This document shows positions 59,753-64,000 of a stretch of 64,000 nt of DNA, one piece after another. The position numbers and the translations under genes were made by a program. Source of the DNA: Streptomyces flavofungini (GTDB lineage Bacteria; Actinomycetota; Actinomycetes; Streptomycetales; Streptomycetaceae). Each line of letters begins with the position of its first letter. The stretch's first letter is position 1. The stretch is taken from the NCBI RefSeq assembly GCF_014650815.1, contig NZ_BMVR01000001.1:496001-560000 (forward strand), read 5' to 3'. The notes beneath the pieces were generated by a model. That model had not been told where the DNA came from. It did no database searches and saw nothing but the letters and a program-made list of their open reading frames with translations.

Positions 59753-60552
59753 CGGTAACCCTCCGTGTGGTCGGGGTGGAAGCAGATCTTCCACTCCCGC
59801 TCGTCCCCCGGTCCCGCCATGACGTTCAGGTAGTACATGGGGTGCCCCGGCTGGGCGATGGACGGGCCGTGCCAGCCGTCGGGCACGAGCACCGCGTCGC
59901 CGGAACGCACCTCGGCGAGCACGTCGGTGCCGCCCTCGCGGGAGGGGAACACCCGCTGGTAGCCGAAGCCGTGCTCGCCCTCGATCTCGAAGTAGTAGAT
60001 CTCTTCGAGGACCGACTCGACGCCGGGACGGTGCTCGTCGTGCTTGTGCGGCGGATACGAGGACCAGTTGCCGCCCGGCGTGATCACCTCCACGGCGATG
60101 AGCCGGTCACAGTCGAAGGCGTCCGCGGACGCGAAGTTGCGGACCTGGCGCGCGCAGCTTCCGCTGCCGCGCGCTTCGACGGGGACCTCCGGCGCGGGGC
60201 CGTAGCGGGCGGGGAGTCGGCGCTCGCACTTCGCTCCTGCCAGGGCGAAGCGGCCTCCCACGCCGGAGGCGATTTGGATGTGGGCGTCACGGGGCACGTA
60301 AGCGAAGTCGGTGACTCCGCTGAACACGCTCCCACGGCCCAGGAGTTCGATGATCTCGCCCTCCGCGTGCACCGTACAGCCGCCGGTCAGCGGGAGCACG
60401 ATCCATTCACTCTCACCGGTGGCGAAGGAGTGCGATCCACCGGCCGGGATCTCGACGACACGCAGCCCCGCATACGTCCAGGCTGCGCTTTTCGGGTCGA
60501 TGGCGACGGCGTAGGGCCCGTCGGCCGCACTTCCTTTTGGTACGTACGTCAT
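59749..60552 (-). CDS. iolB: 5-deoxy-glucuronate isomerase
   Basis: A 267-residue bicupin. The C-terminal cupin has the metal-binding SSYPPHKHDEH (~170), and later EEIYYFEIEGEHGFGYQRVF and VPDGWHGPS. IolB converts 5-deoxyglucuronate to 2-deoxy-5-keto-gluconate. ATG at 60552 has GGAGGAG upstream. Between the aldolase gene (31 bp upstream) and iolD, with which it overlaps. Confidence 0.95.
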   Translation of the reverse strand: MTYVPKGSAADGPYAVAIDPKSAAWTYAGLRVVEIPAGGSHSFATGESEWIVLPLTGGCTVHAEGEIIELLGRGSVFSGVTDFAYVPRDAHIQIASGVGGRFALAGAKCERRLPARYGPAPEVPVEARGSGSCARQVRNFASADAFDCDRLIAVEVITPGGNWSSYPPHKHDEHRPGVESVLEEIYYFEIEGEHGFGYQRVFPSREGGTDVLAEVRSGDAVLVPDGWHGPSIAQPGHPMYYLNVMAGPGDEREWKICFHPDHTEGYR

Positions 60553-60583
60553 GCGGGGCTCCTCCTGATTGCGTACGTCACGG

Positions 60584-61468
60584 CTACAGCAGGCCGACCG
60601 CGGTGTCGACGGCGCCCGCGACATCGCCGTCCGCCGGGTACAGCAGCGTCCGCCCGGCGACCAGGCCCTGCACGGTGGGCAGCCGCAGGGCGCCGCGCCA
60701 CTTCTCGTACGCGGCGTCCGCGTCCCCGGCGATGTCGCCGCCGAGCAGCACGGCGGGCAGCGTCGAGGTCTCCATGACGCGGGCCATGTCGTCGGGGTTC
60801 TCGGTGACGGGGACCTTCAGCCAGGTGTACGCCGAGGTGCCGCCGAGTCCCGCGGCGATGGCGATGGACCGGGTGACGGCCGCCGCGCTCAGGTCGTTGC
60901 GCAGCACGCCGTCGTCGGACCTGCGGCACAGGAACGGCTCCACGAACACGGGCAGCCTGCGCGCGGCCATGGCGTCGACGGCGCGGGCGGTGGCCTCCAG
61001 GGTGGTGAGGGACCCGGGGTCGGTGTAGTCGACGCGGAGCAGCAGCTTGCCCGCGTCGAAGCCGAGGCGGCGCAGGTCCCGGGGGCGGTAGCCGGTGAAG
61101 CGGTCGTCCAGCTCGAAGGCGGCGCCCGCGAGGCCGCCGCGGTTCATCGACCCCATGACGACCTTGCCGTCGAGCGCGCCGAGCAGCAGCAGGTCGTCCA
61201 GGATGTCGGCGGTGGCCAGCACGCCGTCCACGCCGGGGCGGGACAGGGCGAGGCACAGGCGGGCGAGGAGGTCGGCCCGGTCGGCCATGGCCATCGGGTC
61301 CTTGCCGACGCCGAGGGCGCCGCGGGCCGGGTGGTCCGCCGCGATGATCATCAGCCGCCCGGAGTCGCCGACCAGCTCCCGCCGCTTACGCCGGGCGGCG
61401 GCCTCGGCGATGGCTTCGGGCTCCCGCACCCGGGTCCGCACGAGCTCGCCCACGTCTACGGTGGTCAC
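60584..61468 (-). CDS. Cgl0158-family (beta/alpha)8 aldolase, probable iol aldolase
   Basis: A 294-residue TIM-barrel aldolase of the DeoC/LacD type found in actinobacterial iol clusters. Landmarks: LMIIAADHPARGALG (~42), GVLATADILDDLLLL, KVVMGSMNRGGL, LLRVDYTDPGS and LPVFVEPFLCRR. It most likely splits 2-deoxy-5-keto-gluconate 6-phosphate, the IolJ step, which no other gene here covers. GTG at 61468 has GGGGAGGTGG upstream. Coding on the same strand as iolC and iolB. Confidence 0.78.
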   Translation of the reverse strand: MTTVDVGELVRTRVREPEAIAEAAARRKRRELVGDSGRLMIIAADHPARGALGVGKDPMAMADRADLLARLCLALSRPGVDGVLATADILDDLLLLGALDGKVVMGSMNRGGLAGAAFELDDRFTGYRPRDLRRLGFDAGKLLLRVDYTDPGSLTTLEATARAVDAMAARRLPVFVEPFLCRRSDDGVLRNDLSAAAVTRSIAIAAGLGGTSAYTWLKVPVTENPDDMARVMETSTLPAVLLGGDIAGDADAAYEKWRGALRLPTVQGLVAGRTLLYPADGDVAGAVDTAVGLL

Positions 61469-61559
61469 GCGACCACCTCCCCACCACTGTGGGCAATCGT
61501 GCCGCAGGGCGGCACGGGTGGGCACGGCCCACGGCGCACGGTACTGCGAGTCCAACGGT

Positions 61560-62534
61560 TCACAGGACAGCCCCCGCCTGAAGCGCAGCTTCAACCTCAC
61601 CGGCGTACGGCATCGCCGACGAACACTCCAGCCGAGAGGCGACGATCGCCCCCGCCGCGTTCGCGTACCGAATCACCCGCTCCAACTCCCACCCCGCAAG
61701 CAGCCCGTGACACAGCGCCCCACCGAACGCGTCCCCGGCCCCGAGCCCGTTGAGGACGGTCACCGGCAGCGGCGGCACCTCGACGGTGTCCCCCGCCTGG
61801 TTCATGGCGAGCACCCCCTTGGGCCCCTGCTTGACCACGGCGAGCTCGACGCCCGCGGCGAGCAGCGCCCCCGCCGCGGCCCGGGGCTCCCGCACCCCGG
61901 TGGCGATCTCGACCTCGTCCACGTTGCCCACGGCGACACTCGCGTGCCGCAGCGCGGCGGCATAGTGCGGCCGGGCTTCGTCGGGGTCGCTCCAGAACAT
62001 CGGCCGCCAGTCGAGGTCGAAGACGGTGATGCCGCCGGAGCGCGCCCCGAGCGCGGCGATGGTCGCGGTCCGGCTGGGCTCGGCGCAGAGCCCCGTCCCG
62101 GTGACCCAGAAGATGCTGGCCTCGGCGATCGCGTCGAGGTCGAGCTCGGCGGCGGACAGCTCCAGGTCGGGCGCCTTGGGCTGCCGGTAGAAGTACAGCG
62201 GAAAGTCGTCGGGCGGGAAGATCTCGCAGAACGTCACGGGCGTGGGCAGGCCGGCGACCGCGCCGACCCACCGGTCGTCGACCCCGAACTCCCGCAGCTG
62301 CTCGCGCAGATACGTGCCGAAGGGGTCCTGTCCGGTCCGCGTGACCACGCCCACGCGCCGCCCGAGCCGCGCCGCCGCGACCGCCACGTTGGTGGCCGAG
62401 CCGCCGAGGAACTTCCCGAACGTCGTGACCTTCGAGAGCGGCACCCCGGTCTGCAGGGGGTAGAGGTCCACCCCGATCCGGCCCATCGTGATGACGTCGT
62501 ACGCGTCGTACGGATCGGTGTTCGGATCGCTCAC
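61560..62534 (-). CDS. iolC: 5-dehydro-2-deoxygluconokinase
   Basis: A 324-residue PfkB-type sugar kinase. Signatures: GKFLGGSATNVAVAAARLG (~38) and LNGLGAGDAFGGALCHGLL (~250), the latter with the catalytic Asp. YDVITMGRIGVDLYPLQTG at the N-terminus is typical of IolC. It phosphorylates 2-deoxy-5-keto-gluconate. GTG at 62534 was preferred to ATG at 62543, since GGAAGGG lies right before that ATG but nine bases before the GTG. First gene of the iol operon. Confidence 0.92.
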   Translation of the reverse strand: MSDPNTDPYDAYDVITMGRIGVDLYPLQTGVPLSKVTTFGKFLGGSATNVAVAAARLGRRVGVVTRTGQDPFGTYLREQLREFGVDDRWVGAVAGLPTPVTFCEIFPPDDFPLYFYRQPKAPDLELSAAELDLDAIAEASIFWVTGTGLCAEPSRTATIAALGARSGGITVFDLDWRPMFWSDPDEARPHYAAALRHASVAVGNVDEVEIATGVREPRAAAGALLAAGVELAVVKQGPKGVLAMNQAGDTVEVPPLPVTVLNGLGAGDAFGGALCHGLLAGWELERVIRYANAAGAIVASRLECSSAMPYAGEVEAALQAGAVL

Positions 62535-62602
62535 CCTGCACATCCCTTCCTGGAGGCAGCCTGTCGTCGCCTGCCTCAGGTCTAATCCCGTCCCAGGAAC
62601 CC

Positions 62603-62642
62603 TGTCAACATTTTGTCCTTACATTCGGACTACTCCTTGACA
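62603..62642. promoter_or_regulatory. Divergent iolC/iolE promoter with nested inverted repeats
   Basis: The minus-strand TTGACA (62603-62608) and the plus-strand TTGACA (62637-62642) face each other. Between them GTCC (62615-62618) and GGAC (62627-62630) form an inner inverted repeat around TTACATTC. The minus-strand -10 could be TAGACC 18 bases on. One symmetric regulator site could control both directions. Confidence 0.65.
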
Positions 62643-62673
62643 CTCTTCTCGGCCGCCGTGGAGGCTGACGCCC

Positions 62674-63609
62674 ATGGCGACCAAGACCCCCTTGACCCCA
62701 TCGTCGGCATCGTCGGCTCTGTCCCGCATCCGCATCGGCTCCGCCCCCGACTCCTGGGGCGTGTGGTTCCCCGAGGATCCCCAGCAGGTCCCCTGGACGC
62801 GCTTCCTGGACGAAGTCGCCGACTCCGGTTACGAGTGGATCGAGCTGGGCCCGTACGGCTATCTGCCGACCGACCCGGCGCGGCTGACCGCCGAGACGGA
62901 CCGCCGCGGCCTCAAGGTGTCCGCCGGAACGGTCTTCACGGGCCTGCACCACGGCCCGGACGTCTGGGACAGGACCTGGGACCACGTCTCCGCGATCGCC
63001 GAGCTGACCCGGGCGATGGGCGCACGCCACCTCGTCGTCATCCCGTCCTTCTGGCGCGACGACAAGACCGGCGAGGTCCTGGAGGACGCCACCCTCACCC
63101 CCGGGCAGTGGCGCCAGCTCACCACCCAGACCGAGCGCCTGGGCCGCGAGGTGCGCGAGCGCTACGGCCTCACGATCGTCGTCCACCCGCACGCCGACAC
63201 CCACATCGACACCGAGGAGAACGTCGCCCGGTTCCTGGACGGCACGGACTCCGACCTGGTCTCGCTGTGCCTGGACACCGGGCACTACGCGTACTGCGGC
63301 GGCGACAGCGTCAAGCTCATCGAGACGTACGGCGAGCGCATCGGCTATCTGCACCTGAAGCAGGTCGACCCGGCCGTGCTCGCCGAGGTGCGCGCGCAGG
63401 ACATGCCGTTCGGGCCCGCCGTCGCGCGCGGCGTGATGTGCGAACCGCCCACGGGGGTGCCCGCGCTCGGTCCTGTCCTGGAGGCCGCGCAGAAGCTGGA
63501 CGTCGACCTGTTCGCCATCGTCGAGCAGGACATGTACCCGTGCGAGCCGGACAAGCCGCTGCCGATCGCCCGCCGCACCCGCTCGTTCCTGCGCTCCTGC
63601 GGCGCGTGA
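62674..63609 (+). CDS. iolE: Inosose dehydratase-like sugar isomerase/epimerase
   Basis: A 311-residue TIM-barrel (AP endonuclease-2 family) protein. RIGSAPDSWGVWFPEDPQQ (~20), GYEWIELGPYGYLPTD, HPHADTHIDTEE (~178) with metal-binding His, and CLDTGHYAYCGGD are typical of IolE/IolI-like enzymes. The likely reaction is dehydration of 2-keto-myo-inositol, which provides the IolD substrate; isomerase (IolI) function is possible. ATG at 62674 has GGAGG upstream. Divergent from iolC. Confidence 0.85.
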   Translation: MATKTPLTPSSASSALSRIRIGSAPDSWGVWFPEDPQQVPWTRFLDEVADSGYEWIELGPYGYLPTDPARLTAETDRRGLKVSAGTVFTGLHHGPDVWDRTWDHVSAIAELTRAMGARHLVVIPSFWRDDKTGEVLEDATLTPGQWRQLTTQTERLGREVRERYGLTIVVHPHADTHIDTEENVARFLDGTDSDLVSLCLDTGHYAYCGGDSVKLIETYGERIGYLHLKQVDPAVLAEVRAQDMPFGPAVARGVMCEPPTGVPALGPVLEAAQKLDVDLFAIVEQDMYPCEPDKPLPIARRTRSFLRSCGA

Positions 63610-63643
63610 GCGCTTCGCTGGATGTGCGGTCTTGCTCCTGCGG

Positions 63644-63690
63644 GCCGGTGGGGGCTGGTCGCGCAGTTCCCCGCGCCCCTTAGGGGCGCT
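63644..63690. repeat. Dispersed streptomycete intergenic repeat with hairpin
   Basis: The motif GGGCTGGTCGCGCAGTTCCC followed by GCGCCCC-TTA-GGGGCGC (stem 63673-63679/63683-63689) is of a type I know as frequent between Streptomyces genes. Here it lies 35 bases after the iolE-like stop and may act as its terminator. Confidence 0.7.
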
Positions 63691-63820
63691 TCGTACCGCG
63701 GCGGACTTTGTCTGCCCGCTCGGAGCCCTGGCCCCGTCCGGGGCCTCCTGCCCGGCGCGCGGTTGCGGCACGCTTGTCCCACGACGGGCGGGGCCGGGCC
63801 GACGACGAGCGGGAGGCCGG

Positions 63821-64000
63821 ATGAACGCGGGCCGCTGGCACGACGCACGTACGCGCACCCCGGTGCGCTCCCTGCGCGGCCCGGACGGCCTCTGGGAGGT
63901 CGCCCTGGCCCGGCCGCACCCCCGGCTGCGGCCGGGCGTCCTCAGCTACCGCGGCTTCCGGCTCGCCCTCGGCGCGCCCCGGCAACGGCTCGAAGTCCCC
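63821..64000 (+). CDS. AraC-family-like regulator, N-terminal part (partial)
   Basis: An open frame from ATG 63821, with GGGAGG upstream, runs off the window end. The first 60 residues (LARPHPRLRPGVLSYRGFRLA in two pieces) resemble the DUF6597 N-terminal region of streptomycete AraC-type regulators, which often start with a similar P-x-LRP...YRGY motif. No DNA-binding domain is in view, so this is tentative. Confidence 0.6.
   Translation, partial: MNAGRWHDARTRTPVRSLRGPDGLWEVALARPHPRLRPGVLSYRGFRLALGAPRQRLEVP

Overview
The window is chromosomal DNA of a high-GC actinomycete, almost certainly a Streptomyces. The evidence is very GC-rich third codon positions, many GTG starts and one TTG start, chains of genes with ATGA/GTGA stop-start overlaps, and typical streptomycete genes: a DUF3291-like protein divergent from a MerR regulator, the iol cluster, SsbB-like, EttA, and a LAxTG thioester surface protein. 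No insertion sequence, prophage or CRISPR array was seen.

Layout. (1) 1-4449: end of a sugar ABC-importer operon (binding protein, two permeases) with a GH4 phospho-glycosidase and a BadF-type sugar kinase. (2) 4712-16656: a phospho-signalling cluster encoding a GlnX-like four-TM sensor, a GlnH-like binding protein, a coiled-coil protein, a PknG-type kinase, a zinc-ribbon PP2C phosphatase, a VWA protein and a zinc-ribbon/FHA protein with a collagen-like linker. This is an enlarged version of the mycobacterial GlnX-GlnH-PknG pathway. (3) 16723-28263: mostly housekeeping genes, namely a PCMT-like methyltransferase, truncated haemoglobin, an EttA-thioesterase operon, a thioester-domain surface protein, SsbB-like, paired dynamin-like GTPases and tRNA-Arg(UCU).

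(4) 28337 to about 41757: a class III lanthipeptide gene cluster, the most interesting part of the window. It has a LanKC synthetase, four short precursor genes missed by ordinary length cut-offs, a prolyl-oligopeptidase-type protease, an MFS exporter, a MacB-like ABC exporter (ATPase and large permease), a response regulator, a histidine kinase, a small secreted protein and an ArsR-like regulator. All four precursors share a LxLQEL leader motif and a core with the labionin signature S-x2-S-x3-C followed by a terminal His. One precursor has two such units. A perfect 22-bp tandem repeat lies just upstream of the synthetase gene, and a strong hairpin separates the precursors from the export genes.

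(5) 41857-56000: DUF3291-like/MerR pair, long-chain acyl-CoA ligase, an AftB-like GT-C membrane glycosyltransferase, a YfbK-like VWA lipoprotein, an ABC permease with an unusual secreted-hydrolase/ABC-ATPase fusion, a threonine-synthase-like PLP enzyme and an amino-acid permease. (6) 56311-63609: myo-inositol catabolism, iolC-aldolase-iolB-iolD-iolA on the minus strand and an iolE-like gene divergent from them, with a symmetric promoter region between. The window ends in a dispersed intergenic repeat and the start of an AraC-like regulator.

All assignments come from reading the sequence and from knowledge of the families. No database search was run.
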